NCBI RefSeq assembly: GCF_024171885.1
Contig: NZ_JAMTCP010000001.1
Span: forward strand, 366,867 to 430,866
Length of the DNA stretch: 64,000 bases
Direction: 5' to 3'
Origin: Streptoalloteichus tenebrarius
GTDB taxonomy: Bacteria; Actinomycetota; Actinomycetes; Mycobacteriales; Pseudonocardiaceae
The notes under the pieces were generated by a model, which saw nothing but the letters and a program-made list of their open reading frames with translations, searched no databases and was not told the origin of the DNA. How positions within the stretch are numbered: position 1 is the first letter of the stretch; each line of letters starts with the position of its first letter. Positions 11,020-20,048 of this stretch are shown here, one piece after another. The position numbers and the translations under genes were made by a program.

Positions 11020-11508
11020 TCACGGTGTGGTGGGTGCCGCGGCTGGACTGGGTGCGAGCGTCGAGGCTGACGCGGATGAGTCCGTGTGCGGCTCCACGAG
11101 GCGGATGGCGAGCCTGTTCGGCTCGGTGGTCCGGGTGACGACCTGGACGGACGAGGAGTAGTGGCCGTCGAGCAGGGCGTGGAAACCGATGCTGACCATG
11201 CGCACCACGGCGCCGTTCTTCATCAGCAGCAGGAGGTTCGCCTCGTCCATGAAGGCGTCGTCCATGTTGACGGGGGTGCCAACCTGCTTCTCCACGAGCC
11301 GCCGCGAGATGGGGCCGCTGAAGACCCGCACGGAGTCCCAGTCCCCTGGAATCATTTCCTTCAGCGGCACCGTCCGTCCGGTGCCGCGCATGTCCCACAG
11401 CTCGTTCTCGACGTGCTTGTTCCGTTCTATCGGCATCCTCGGTTCCATGCCGCAGCCCGTGGCCAACAGGACGACGAGCCCGGCCGCCACCATCCATCGA
11501 GTACGCAT
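11020..11508 (-). CDS. Lipoprotein of the ESX-like/DUF6973 cassette, copy 2
   Basis: A 162-aa lipoprotein: MRTRWMVAAGLVVLLATGCG gives a signal peptide with lipobox LATGC. The ATG at 11508 overlaps the TGA of the upstream gene by one base (TGATG), showing coupling. The mature part contains VPLKEMIPGDWDSVRVFSGP, the signature shared with the lipoprotein at 1615-2061, and ends in a Ser/Ala/Pro-rich tail. It is last in an intact three-gene cassette and probably sits on the outer face of the membrane, where it could bind or control the DUF6973-like protein; that role is inferred from synteny only. Confidence 0.8.
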   Translation of the reverse strand: MRTRWMVAAGLVVLLATGCGMEPRMPIERNKHVENELWDMRGTGRTVPLKEMIPGDWDSVRVFSGPISRRLVEKQVGTPVNMDDAFMDEANLLLLMKNGAVVRMVSIGFHALLDGHYSSSVQVVTRTTEPNRLAIRLVEPHTDSSASASTLAPSPAAAPTTP

Positions 11509-12800
11509 CAATAGTTTCCCGCCGTTCCGTAGATGTCAGCGTCGGAGCCGGGGTTGTAGCCCCCGCTGCCCCCGTAGGGGGCGGAAGTGCCCGGAGCGCG
11601 TCCTTGCGGCTGCGTGTCGTCCGCGTGACCGGTGTCTCCGGGGTCGAGTTGGTCACTGTAGGCGAGATGTCCGGCGCGGTCGATCACCACCGTGTCCCCG
11701 GCCCGCACGGCCTTCTCCACCAGGGCCGCCAGCTCGTCCGGGTCCGCGTCCGGATGGGCGAGGGCGATGCGGCGGCCCACCTCGTTGTTGTGGAGGTCCA
11801 TCGCCTCGGAGCCCCCGGTGTTCTTGGGGTTGCGCTCGTGGGCGGTGCAGTACTGCTCGGCCCACTCGACGCCGAAGCGCCGTGTGAGCAGCGCGTTCCA
11901 GTAGGCGTGCCGGAACGCGTCGGCGTGCCCGTCGGTGATCCCGTCCTGGGGGAAGACCCGTTCCGCCCTGTTCAGGGCCACCTTCTGGATGTCGTAGGCG
12001 TCCTTGACCCCCCACGGACCGAGCCGGTCGAGCATCCGGGCCTCGCCCACGGTCACCTCGGCGCGACGAATGTTCAGCTTGCTCATGAGCCAGCCGGTGG
12101 CGCCGTTGGGATAGGTGACCAGGCCCTCGGGGTCGACGGAGACCTGGTACCGCCGGTAGATCTCGTCGAGCGGGAGGCGACCGGGGCGCGCCGCCAGCAG
12201 GGACTGCGGGGCCGTGGGGTTCGCCGGGTCCGTCGCCGGTTCGGCCGCGAGTCGCCGGAAGCGGGCCGCCGCGGTGTCGTGGTCGGTGTGGACCTGCGCC
12301 AACAACCGCGCGCCCGCGTCGAGCGCGCCGGCGACCTGGACGCTCAGGTCGCCCAGCCGGTCCTGGCCCGCCTCCACGGCCTGGTGGTCGAGGTCGACCA
12401 GTCGCTGGCGCAGCTCGGCGTGCTCCTTCGCGGCCTGCCGGAGCTGTCCGGCCAGGGCGCCGAGCACCTCGCCGGCCTCGGCGAAGACAGCGGCGTCGGC
12501 GGCGACCTGGCGCGCGTCGTCGTCGATCCGTTCTCCGGCCGCCTCGGCGGTCTGGCCCTGCCACACGGCCGTCAGGTCGGCCTGCGCCGCCGCGTCCTGG
12601 CCCACGACCCGCAGCGCGTCGGCGGCGAGCCGGAAGGCCACCGCCAGGTCGTCGAGCGCCTCGGGGTCGCCGGGGAGATCGCCGAGGAGGTCCACGCCGC
12701 GCTGGGCGGCGGCGCGGGCGGTCTCCGGGGTGAGACCGGCCGCCAGGTCGCTCATCAGACGCGCCCGTCCCGCCAGGGTCGCGTCCTCGTCCGCGCTCAC
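11508..12800 (-). CDS. DUF6973-like protein with helical N-terminus, cassette 2 (intact)
   Basis: A 430-aa protein from a GTG at 12800 that overlaps the upstream TGA (GTGA). The first 190 residues are alanine-rich and helical, in the style of WXG/LXG proteins (AVWQGQTAEAAGERIDDDARQ). The C-terminal half holds GHADAFRHAYWNALLTRRFG, TAHERNP and AMDLHNNEVGRRIALAHPDA, matching the protein at 654-1613 almost residue for residue in these blocks. The charged/polar motif spacing suggests a metal-dependent catalytic domain. The tail is Gly/Ser/Asp/Tyr-rich. Architecture (helical targeting domain, C-terminal domain, small partner upstream, lipoprotein downstream) resembles type VII secreted effectors, but no secretion genes are in the window. 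Confidence 0.8.
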   Translation of the reverse strand: MSADEDATLAGRARLMSDLAAGLTPETARAAAQRGVDLLGDLPGDPEALDDLAVAFRLAADALRVVGQDAAAQADLTAVWQGQTAEAAGERIDDDARQVAADAAVFAEAGEVLGALAGQLRQAAKEHAELRQRLVDLDHQAVEAGQDRLGDLSVQVAGALDAGARLLAQVHTDHDTAAARFRRLAAEPATDPANPTAPQSLLAARPGRLPLDEIYRRYQVSVDPEGLVTYPNGATGWLMSKLNIRRAEVTVGEARMLDRLGPWGVKDAYDIQKVALNRAERVFPQDGITDGHADAFRHAYWNALLTRRFGVEWAEQYCTAHERNPKNTGGSEAMDLHNNEVGRRIALAHPDADPDELAALVEKAVRAGDTVVIDRAGHLAYSDQLDPGDTGHADDTQPQGRAPGTSAPYGGSGGYNPGSDADIYGTAGNY

Positions 12801-13099
12801 GGTCGCTCCCGGTCGAACTCGCGCCTCCCGGCGTCCTCGGCCAGGTCGTACTCGGCCGCACTGTCCACAGCGGACGACGCCAGCAGCGCCCAGTGCCGGA
12901 GCCGGCGGTCGAGGAGGTGGAACAGGTGTTGCTGGAGATCGTCGTACGCGCTGCCGCAGTCGGCCGTGCCGAAGGCCACCCCGCCGTTGACCGTCGCGGT
13001 GTCCCAGGTCCCGCGCACCGACCGCAGGTCGTCGGCGACGAGAAGAAGTCGGCCGCCCACGGCGCGCAGACCGTCTCGCCCCACCTCGAAGCCGTCCAT
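12797..13099 (-). CDS. ESX/WXG100-like small protein, cassette 2
   Basis: A 100-aa helical protein starting MDGFEVGRDGLRAVGGRL, paralogous to the 98-aa product at 139-435 (MSGFEVDPEALR). It is the promoter-proximal gene of the intact second cassette, and its stop overlaps the GTG of the DUF6973-like gene. It is probably a chaperone-like or co-secreted partner in ESX fashion; the classical W-x-G turn is not evident. The promoter must lie in the 260-bp divergent gap shared with the beta-galactosidase gene. Confidence 0.7.
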   Translation of the reverse strand: MDGFEVGRDGLRAVGGRLLLVADDLRSVRGTWDTATVNGGVAFGTADCGSAYDDLQQHLFHLLDRRLRHWALLASSAVDSAAEYDLAEDAGRREFDRERP

Positions 13100-13359
13100 G
13101 GTGCCCCCGCTCGACGAACGATGTGGTGATGATCACAGAGGTGTGGTCGGTCGTGGCGCGCCGCGGCCAAAGATCATTCGTTCGGCTCGCACCAGATCGG
13201 GTCATGCCCCGCCCCGCCGTCCGCGTCGGGTCCTGTGGCGCGAGGCGCGACGCGGAGGCTCGAATCCGACGATCAGCCGGTTGTCCGATGCCCCGTGGTT
13301 GCTCAAGACTGATCGAGAAGCGACATCTTCGAACACAACTGCTCGAAGGGGTGCGGCGG

Positions 13360-15240
13360 ATGGACGGCATCAGCAGACGGGGTTTCCTGGGCGCGGTGGG
13401 TGCGGTCGCCGCCTCCTCGGGCATGGTCGTCGGAAGCGCGAGTGGAGTGCTGGCCGAGGCGGGACGCCCCTCAGGGCTCACCGTCGACGGCGACCGCTTC
13501 CTCCTGGACGGACGGCCGTTCCAGATCGTCTCCGGCGCCATCCACTACTTCCGGATCCACCCCGACCTCTGGCGGGACCGGCTGACCCGGCTGCGCGCGA
13601 TGGGACTCAACACCGTCGAGACCTACGTCGCGTGGAACTTCCACGAGCCACGGCGCGGGGAGGTGGACTTCACCGGGTGGCGCGACCTGCCCCGGTTCAT
13701 CCGCACCGCCGGCGACCTGGGGCTCAAGGTGGTGTTCCGCCCCGGCCCCTACATCTGCGCCGAATGGGACCTCGGCGGCCTCCCCGCCTGGTTGCTGGCC
13801 AACCCGGCGACGGCGCTCCGCTGCGGCGACCCCGAGTACACCCGGGCCGTGGACGCCTGGTTCGCCCATCTGATCCCCAGGGTCGCGCCACTCCAGGCGA
13901 CCAGGGGTGGCCCGGTCATCGCCGTGCAGGTGGAGAACGAGTACGGCAGCTACGGCAACGACCAGACGCACCTGCGCCACATCGCTGACCTGTTGCGGCG
14001 GCACGGAATCGACAGCCTGCTCTTCTGCTCCAACGGCACTGCGGACTACATGTTGCGCGGAGGCAACCTGCCCGACGTGCTCGCCACCGCCAACTTCTCC
14101 GGCGACCCCAAGGGGCCGTTCGACGCCCTGCGCCGCTACCAGCCCCGGGGACCGCTGTGGTGCACCGAGTACTGGTGCGGGTGGTTCGACCACTGGGGCG
14201 AGAAGCACCACGTCACCGATCCGACTAAGGATGCGTCCAATGTGGACAAGATCCTGGCCGTCGGAGGTTCCGTCAACCTGTACATGGCGGCGGGGAGCAC
14301 GAACTTCGGCTGGGGCGGCGGCGCGAACTTCGACGACGGCAGCGGGACCTACCAACCCACAATCACCAGCTACGACTACGACGCGCCGGTGAGCGAGTCG
14401 GGGGAGCTGACCGAGAAGTTCCACCGCCTGCGCGAGGTGATCGGCAAGTACACGAGCCTGCCCCGCGAGCCGCTTCCCGAGACCCCGGCCCGACTCCCGG
14501 CCCAGACCGTGCGCCCCACCCACCGGGCCGGGCTCCTCGACTCGCTTGACCGCCTGGCCAGGCCCGTGCGCGTCGCGGCCCCCGTGCCGATGGAGAGGCT
14601 CGGCCAGCCCCACGGGCTGATCCACTACCGCACCACGGTCCAGGGGCCGCGCTCCCGGCAACCCCTGCGCGTCCCTGGTCTGGGTGACCGTGCCCTGGTC
14701 TTCCTCGACGGGAAGGAGATCGGTCTGCTCGACCGGAACAAGCCAACCCAGAGCGTTGACGTGACGGTCACCGGCGACACCGCCCGGCTGGAGCTCCTGG
14801 TGGACGCCGGCGGGCGCGTCAACTTCGGCCAGAACATCCACGACACCAAGGGAATCCGCGGCGCCGTGCTCCTCGGGCCGCAGGCGCTGTTCAACTGGGA
14901 GATCTTCCCCCTGCCCCTGGACGACCTGCGCGCTCTGCGGTTCTCCGACCAAGCGCCGAAGCTCCCCGGTCCGGTGTTCCACCGCGCCACCCTGCGCGTC
15001 GACCAACCGGCGGACGGGTTCCTCGCACTGCCCGGCTGGCAGAAGGGCCTGGTGTGGCTCAACGGTTTCCTGCTCGGCCGGTACTGGGACATCGGGCCGC
15101 AGAAGACCCTCTACGCCCCGTCACCCCTGTGGCGGGCCGGCGCGAACGAGCTGGTCGTGCTCGAACTCCACCGCGCCGGCACGACCATCGAACTCCGGGA
15201 GGCCCCTGACCTCGGCGCACGAGCCGAGGCGTCACCCTGA
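13360..15240 (+). CDS. Secreted beta-galactosidase, glycoside hydrolase family 35
   Basis: A 626-aa enzyme. I start at ATG 13360 because it gives a twin-arginine signal (ISRRGFLGAVGAVAASSG); the frame is open further upstream but that part is not protein-like. The GH35 catalytic barrel follows: LDGRPFQIVSGAIHYFR, the acid/base glutamate in GGPVIAVQVENEYGSYG, and the nucleophile in LWCTEYWCGWFDHWG. C-terminal beta domains include GFLLGRYWDIGPQKTLYAP, typical of the family. It should hydrolyse terminal beta-galactosides outside the cell. It is divergent from the ESX-like cassette and has no transporter next to it. Confidence 0.93.
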   Translation: MDGISRRGFLGAVGAVAASSGMVVGSASGVLAEAGRPSGLTVDGDRFLLDGRPFQIVSGAIHYFRIHPDLWRDRLTRLRAMGLNTVETYVAWNFHEPRRGEVDFTGWRDLPRFIRTAGDLGLKVVFRPGPYICAEWDLGGLPAWLLANPATALRCGDPEYTRAVDAWFAHLIPRVAPLQATRGGPVIAVQVENEYGSYGNDQTHLRHIADLLRRHGIDSLLFCSNGTADYMLRGGNLPDVLATANFSGDPKGPFDALRRYQPRGPLWCTEYWCGWFDHWGEKHHVTDPTKDASNVDKILAVGGSVNLYMAAGSTNFGWGGGANFDDGSGTYQPTITSYDYDAPVSESGELTEKFHRLREVIGKYTSLPREPLPETPARLPAQTVRPTHRAGLLDSLDRLARPVRVAAPVPMERLGQPHGLIHYRTTVQGPRSRQPLRVPGLGDRALVFLDGKEIGLLDRNKPTQSVDVTVTGDTARLELLVDAGGRVNFGQNIHDTKGIRGAVLLGPQALFNWEIFPLPLDDLRALRFSDQAPKLPGPVFHRATLRVDQPADGFLALPGWQKGLVWLNGFLLGRYWDIGPQKTLYAPSPLWRAGANELVVLELHRAGTTIELREAPDLGARAEASP

Positions 15241-15279
15241 TTCCCACGAGAACGGTCGGTGGAACCACAGGAAGGGGAC

Positions 15280-16638
15280 TCAGGACTCGGAGAACGCGGA
15301 GAGGTCGAAATCGGTGTCCTCGGGCTGGTCGGGCGAGGGAACGCGGACGTCCTTGAGCACGAGACCGGTCGTGTCGACAGCGGTGTCCACCAGCCGGGCA
15401 CCGTCCAACACCAGACGACAATCGAACAGCTTGGTCCCGGCGAGCAGAATCCTGCTGGAGGACGCCGTGAGCTGTGACAGCGAAAGCTCGGGAACCCCTC
15501 TGTTCACCCCCCGGATCGCTTCCGCGAGGATGAGCCGGCTCAGGTCGAGCGTGGCGTTCTGGAGCTTACCGTGCAGGAAGTCCAGGGTCACGTTCTCCAG
15601 TACGGAGCCGTCGAAGCTGAGTGCGGCGTGGTCGACCGTGATCGCGGTGAACGACAACCTCGTTGACGTGGCCTGGATTCCGTCGAAGATCACCTGTTCT
15701 CCCCTGAACCGCGCCCCCCGGAAGCTCATGGACGAGCGCGTGAGCGCGGATCCCGCGAAGGTGGTGAGCGGCGTCTCGAAGACGGCCCCGTCGAAGGTCA
15801 CCTCGCCGTTCTCCAGCTCCAGCTCTTCCAGGCGGGTGGAGCTTCCCCGGAACACGCACCCGTTGAGGTTGAGCACACCACGGAGTTGGAGCCGACTCAG
15901 GTCGAGGTCGAGGAAGGTCGCGCCCCGGAAGTCGAACTCCGGTCTGAAGTCCGGGTTCGGCGCGGATCGAGACGGATGGCGGGCGACGCGTTCGAGCAAC
16001 AGCCGCAGGATCGTCTGGCGGATCTCCCGCTCCCGCTGGTCGTCCTCCTGCCAGGGGGAACGGATGTAGCCGCACAGGACGTCGATGCAGGTCTGCCGCT
16101 GTTTCGTCCAGTCCTCCGCCAGCGCGGCGAGAGCGTAGGCCCCGGCCAGCCGGACCGCGAACTTCTCGTCGCCGAGCTGGGCGCTGGCGGTGCCGAACCG
16201 TTCGTTGAACATCTTCTCGCGCTCGCGCTGCTCCTGACCGACAGCGAGGACGTGTGCCGCCTCGGCCACCCGTTGCTTGCGGTAGGCCACGGTCAACGCG
16301 ACGACACCGCCCAGACCCGCCACCACCGCGAGCGCGATCTTCACCAACTCGATGAGTTCGCCGGTGGAGAAGGCGCGCAGCGTCGGAAGCTGTGGCCGAG
16401 CGAGCAGGACGTAGATCCCGTAGCCCGTCGTGGCGAACAGGCCCGTGCCCAGAGCGAGCCAGCCGACGACGGCGCACCCCATGGGCAGGAACGCCACCTC
16501 GGCGGACTGGGGGCGCTGACGCAGACTGATCATCTGGGTCTTGAGGGCGTCGCGTTTCCGTCGGCGGGCCCGACCGTGGAGGAGCAGCGCGCCCATGCCA
16601 GCGAGGATCATGAGTAGCTGGACCAGTGTCACCGTCAT
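15280..16638 (-). CDS. Membrane protein with pentapeptide-like C-terminal domain
   Basis: A 452-aa protein from ATG 16638, preceded by a G-rich site. Three hydrophobic segments occupy about residues 1-125 (LVQLLMILAGMGALLLHG, VAFLPMGCAVVGWLALGTGL, IALAVVAGLGGVVALTVAY). A charged helical region with LAGAYALAALAEDW follows, then LCGYIRSPW, then from about residue 240 a degenerate pentapeptide/beta-helix region (DFRGATFLDLDLSRLQLRG). The same order of elements occurs in the protein at 45212-46195. It is probably a membrane-anchored sensor or scaffold; no catalytic motif is seen. Confidence 0.75.
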   Translation of the reverse strand: MTVTLVQLLMILAGMGALLLHGRARRRKRDALKTQMISLRQRPQSAEVAFLPMGCAVVGWLALGTGLFATTGYGIYVLLARPQLPTLRAFSTGELIELVKIALAVVAGLGGVVALTVAYRKQRVAEAAHVLAVGQEQREREKMFNERFGTASAQLGDEKFAVRLAGAYALAALAEDWTKQRQTCIDVLCGYIRSPWQEDDQREREIRQTILRLLLERVARHPSRSAPNPDFRPEFDFRGATFLDLDLSRLQLRGVLNLNGCVFRGSSTRLEELELENGEVTFDGAVFETPLTTFAGSALTRSSMSFRGARFRGEQVIFDGIQATSTRLSFTAITVDHAALSFDGSVLENVTLDFLHGKLQNATLDLSRLILAEAIRGVNRGVPELSLSQLTASSSRILLAGTKLFDCRLVLDGARLVDTAVDTTGLVLKDVRVPSPDQPEDTDFDLSAFSES

Positions 16639-16725
16639 CGTGCCCCCACGGCGGTCGAGCGGGTTGTCCACATGATCTTGGTGTTTCTCGCTGACGTCCG
16701 GAACGGCAGGTCGGGCGCGCGGGGG

Positions 16726-17934
16726 TCAGACGAGGCCGGCCACACGCCCCAGTCGCGCGAGCGTGCGCCCGAGCAGACGGCGGGGTGGGAGATCACTGGC
16801 CGTGTGGAGGAGGAAGCTCGCCGCCGGTGACGCCTGCCGCGCCGACTCGCGTTGCTGCCGGAGGCCGCGGCGCACGCCCATCAGGCCGATCGCCGCCGCG
16901 GCCGACCCGGCCAGGACCGGGTGCCCGCTGAGCCAGGCGCCACCGGCGAGGGTCAGTCCGGCGGGCAGCTCGGTCTTCACGTTGATCGAGGTCGTCACGG
17001 CCTCGCCGGTGAGCCTGCGCAGGGTGCGGCGCAGCTCGTCGAGTGGCTGGACGAACCGGGCCTCGACCACGTCGTGGAGGTACTCCTCCAGCACCGCCTG
17101 GTCGCGGATTCCGGCCAGGTCGGTGGACAGCGCCTCCACGGTCTGGTCGACGGCCTGGCCGAAGGCGAGGAACTCCGCGCCGTGGCGACGGCGGATCGCC
17201 AGCACCCGCTCGGCGGGCACGGCGTCCAGGTTCGCGGGAACGACCAGGCTCAGCGCGAGGAAGCCCAGTCGCTCCGCCAGGTCCTCCTCCGTCGCCGGGG
17301 GAGGTTCCGCGGCGCGGTCGAGCACCGTGGCCGCGATGCTGTCCGCCGTCCAGTGGTTGACCACCGCGTACGCATGGTCCTGGTCAGTGGTGGGCTGGAG
17401 CCGGTTGGCGGTGGCGAAGTCCTCGGCCAGCACACTCATGTACACCGCCGCCAGCCGAGGGCTCATCGCGACCCAGACCGAGTTCTGCGTGTGCTGTTGA
17501 GGTTGGTAGCCGCTCTGCGACGGCACCGACTGCGCCGCATGGGGGTTGTCGGGTGCCAGGGCCAAGCCAGCGTCGTGCAGGGCCTGCCGCACCGCCGGTG
17601 CGATCTGGCTGGCGTGTACCCATGCGAAGGACGGCCCGTCCGCAGTCCCCGGAGCATTCGGGTGTCGGAGACCCAGGCTCGGACGGAGTTGGTCGGCGTG
17701 GCGGTTCACCAGGTCCAGGAACACCGGGGCGACAGCGTCCACAGAGGACTCTGGGGACCGGCGCAGGACGACCTCGTCCGCGAGCGCCCGCACCGTGTCG
17801 CTGTCCCGCGTCGGGTAGCCGTCCGGGACCAGGCGCACGATCCTCGGCCAGTACAGGGCCGCGATCTTCAACCACCGCTCGTCCCTGACGTGGAAATACG
17901 GGTGGTACAGCGCGTGCCGCCGATGTCCGGACAC
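16726..17934 (-). CDS. DUF6236 family protein
   Basis: A 402-aa protein beginning MSGHRRHALYHPYFHVRDERWLKIAALYWPRIVRLVPDGY, the characteristic N-terminus of a common actinobacterial family that I recall as DUF6236. No membrane segment is certain, though residues 330-355 are hydrophobic and glycine-rich. Biochemical function is unknown. It lies 87 bp upstream of the membrane pentapeptide-like gene on the same strand, so the two may share a transcript. Confidence 0.75.
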   Translation of the reverse strand: MSGHRRHALYHPYFHVRDERWLKIAALYWPRIVRLVPDGYPTRDSDTVRALADEVVLRRSPESSVDAVAPVFLDLVNRHADQLRPSLGLRHPNAPGTADGPSFAWVHASQIAPAVRQALHDAGLALAPDNPHAAQSVPSQSGYQPQQHTQNSVWVAMSPRLAAVYMSVLAEDFATANRLQPTTDQDHAYAVVNHWTADSIAATVLDRAAEPPPATEEDLAERLGFLALSLVVPANLDAVPAERVLAIRRRHGAEFLAFGQAVDQTVEALSTDLAGIRDQAVLEEYLHDVVEARFVQPLDELRRTLRRLTGEAVTTSINVKTELPAGLTLAGGAWLSGHPVLAGSAAAAIGLMGVRRGLRQQRESARQASPAASFLLHTASDLPPRRLLGRTLARLGRVAGLV

Positions 17935-18141
17935 CCTCCATGCCTCCCCTCGGCCGGGGTGATCAGCTTAGGGCCGGCCGACGAGGCGGACCGCGCCGCC
18001 CGGCTCCCCGTCACCCGGCTCCCCGTCGCCCATTTCGGTCCGGTCGCTCCGAGGGGTCCGCGCTGGCGGCCGGTTCTGTCAGTGCCCATCCCTATGTTGA
18101 TCCGTGTTCCGCCCGAGCGGTGCGGAAGTCCTCATTGATCT

Positions 18142-18660
18142 GTGGGAGATGGTGCGTTGTCCACGTGGGAGAGGTCGAGCAGGGCACGGGTGGTGCCGCC
18201 CGCACGGCCGCGCAAGCTCGCCAAGGTGCCGTTCGTCGAGCTGGCCGACGGGCGGTTGCAGGGCGTGGTGTCCAGCGGCTCGGACATCGAGCGGGTCTAC
18301 GTCTCGTCGGTCGCGGCGGGGACGTACGCCTTCGCGTGCAGCACCAACAACAACCGGCCCTGCGGCGGCGCGAGGGGCGGGTTCTGCAACCACATCCTGG
18401 CCCTGGTCAGGGAGGCGGTGCTCCAGTACGGCGCCGAGCGCGTGGCCCGCTACCTGCGGGTGGAGATCGTCGACGCCGAACCGAGCGAGCAGACCATCGC
18501 CTCCACCATGATGAGCGCCCGCCCACCGCAGGCCGACAGCGCCGCGGCCGCCTCCGTCTTCAGCCGGTTCCTGCGCCACCTGGCCTATCTGGAACTCGCC
18601 CCGACGACCCTGCCGGTGCCGGAGATGCAGTGGTTCCCGCCGAGCAGGGCGGTGGCGTGA
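18142..18660 (+). CDS. SWIM-type zinc-finger protein of the VWA-MoxR system
   Basis: A 172-aa protein containing YVSSVAAGTYAFACSTNNNRPCGGARGGFCNHILALV. Its cysteines and final C-N-H form a SWIM-like zinc-binding site, with wider cysteine spacing than the classical CxC. SWIM fingers bind nucleic acid or proteins. I give the GTG at 18142, but the TTG at 18157 (with GGGAGATGG upstream) is an equally plausible start. The stop overlaps the next ATG (GTGATGC). It is first of five overlapping or abutting genes, comparable to E. coli yehQ in the yehLMPQ set. Confidence 0.75.
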   Translation: MGDGALSTWERSSRARVVPPARPRKLAKVPFVELADGRLQGVVSSGSDIERVYVSSVAAGTYAFACSTNNNRPCGGARGGFCNHILALVREAVLQYGAERVARYLRVEIVDAEPSEQTIASTMMSARPPQADSAAAASVFSRFLRHLAYLELAPTTLPVPEMQWFPPSRAVA

Positions 18661-20048
18661 TGCGCGCCGACCTGCTCGCCGATCCCGTCGCCGGGCTGGA
18701 CGAGGCCCTGGCCGCCGTCGACGCCGTCGACCGGGTCCTCGTGGCCGGACTGCTGCGTCCCCAACCCGCCCAGGCCGAGGACCTCGCGGCGCTGGCCGAT
18801 GCCGTCGCCGGCTCGCCGCTGGCGTCCGTGGTCGCCGAGGCGACCGAGAAGGCCGCCGCCGGTGCCGCCGGCGAGGACCACTTCGTCGCCCTCGCCGCCG
18901 CTCGCACCGCGCTGCTCGGCTCCGCGCACGACGCGCTCATGGCCAGGGTTGGCGAGGCGACCGGCCGGCCCGTCGCTGAGACGATCGCGGCGGAGCCCGC
19001 CGAGGCCCAGGCGGTGAACCTGCTGGTCGCCGCCCGGTCCTGGCTCTGCGACCTGGCGCGCGCCGGCTGGCGGGGCATCGACCACGACGTGGTCTCCGGG
19101 GCCGCGCAGGTCGTCTCCGCGATGCTGCCGGACCCGGCCCTGCGCCGCCTGGCGACGGTGCTGGACGGCTTCGCCGCCGAACTCGCCGCGTCCTGCCCCG
19201 GCGCGTCACTGGACCGCGTCCCCGCCCGCCGCTGGGCCGACCTGTGGTCCCGCGCCCTGCTCCTGACGCTGCCCGGCGCGGCCGCCGTGCCCGCCACCGA
19301 GACGCTCACCGGTCGCCTGCTGCCCCTCGGGGTCGACCTGCACGAGCACGCGACCGCCGCGCAGGCCCAGGTCCACGCCGTGTTCGAGCCCGCCGACGGC
19401 GGCGCGCCCCGGCTCGTGCGCGCCGCGGTCTCCGCCCCGAAGCCCGACACGGTCGTCGGCGCCGGAATCTGGCAGCTCCTCCGCCCGCACCTGTCGTTGC
19501 TGACGGCGGTCAGCGAGGGCCGCTCGATGGACCTGGTGGACATGCCGGCCACCCCCGAGGGCGACCTGGTCTGGAGCGACGAGCACGCGCGCCCCGGCGA
19601 GCCGGCCGACGCCCTGGCCACGGCCCGCGTCGTCCTGCCCACCGCGACCGCCGCGCCGACCGCGCCGCTGGACCGGCACCCGGCGCGGATCGCCGTGCCC
19701 GTGTTCCTGGAGGGCTACGAGGTCCAGCGGGACGACGACACCCTGACGTTCACCGTCGCCGGCCACCCCCTCCCCGTCGACACCGACCGCGTTCCGGTCG
19801 CCGGCCCGCTCACGCCCGACGCCGTCGCGACGTCGCGCGCCTGCCTCGGCCTGCTGCGCTGGGACGCCGGGAGTTTCCACGTCCAGCCGCTCGCCGTCGA
19901 GACCACCGTGCGGAAGAAGGCCGTCACGGTCCACGCCGGGGCGTGGGCCGGCGGCACCACCGACAAGGCCGGCGTCAAGGCCGAGAAGGCCGCCGCCGAC
20001 GCCGTCGCGGTGCTCCGCGAACGCGCCGGAAGGCTGTTGCGGAAATGA
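18660..20048 (+). CDS. Uncharacterised 462-aa component of the SWIM/VWA/MoxR system
   Basis: Starts at ATG 18660 overlapping the preceding stop, and ends with TGA overlapping the next ATG (AATGA at 20045). The protein is alanine-rich, helical in the first half, and has no domain I can name. Its C-terminal third (AVPVFLEGYEVQRDDDTLTF and onward) looks beta-rich. By position it may correspond to the non-SWIM part of YehQ-like proteins, which would make the SWIM protein and this one a split version. Strict overlap on both sides indicates stoichiometric co-expression with the VWA and ATPase genes. Confidence 0.75.
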   Translation: MRADLLADPVAGLDEALAAVDAVDRVLVAGLLRPQPAQAEDLAALADAVAGSPLASVVAEATEKAAAGAAGEDHFVALAAARTALLGSAHDALMARVGEATGRPVAETIAAEPAEAQAVNLLVAARSWLCDLARAGWRGIDHDVVSGAAQVVSAMLPDPALRRLATVLDGFAAELAASCPGASLDRVPARRWADLWSRALLLTLPGAAAVPATETLTGRLLPLGVDLHEHATAAQAQVHAVFEPADGGAPRLVRAAVSAPKPDTVVGAGIWQLLRPHLSLLTAVSEGRSMDLVDMPATPEGDLVWSDEHARPGEPADALATARVVLPTATAAPTAPLDRHPARIAVPVFLEGYEVQRDDDTLTFTVAGHPLPVDTDRVPVAGPLTPDAVATSRACLGLLRWDAGSFHVQPLAVETTVRKKAVTVHAGAWAGGTTDKAGVKAEKAAADAVAVLRERAGRLLRK

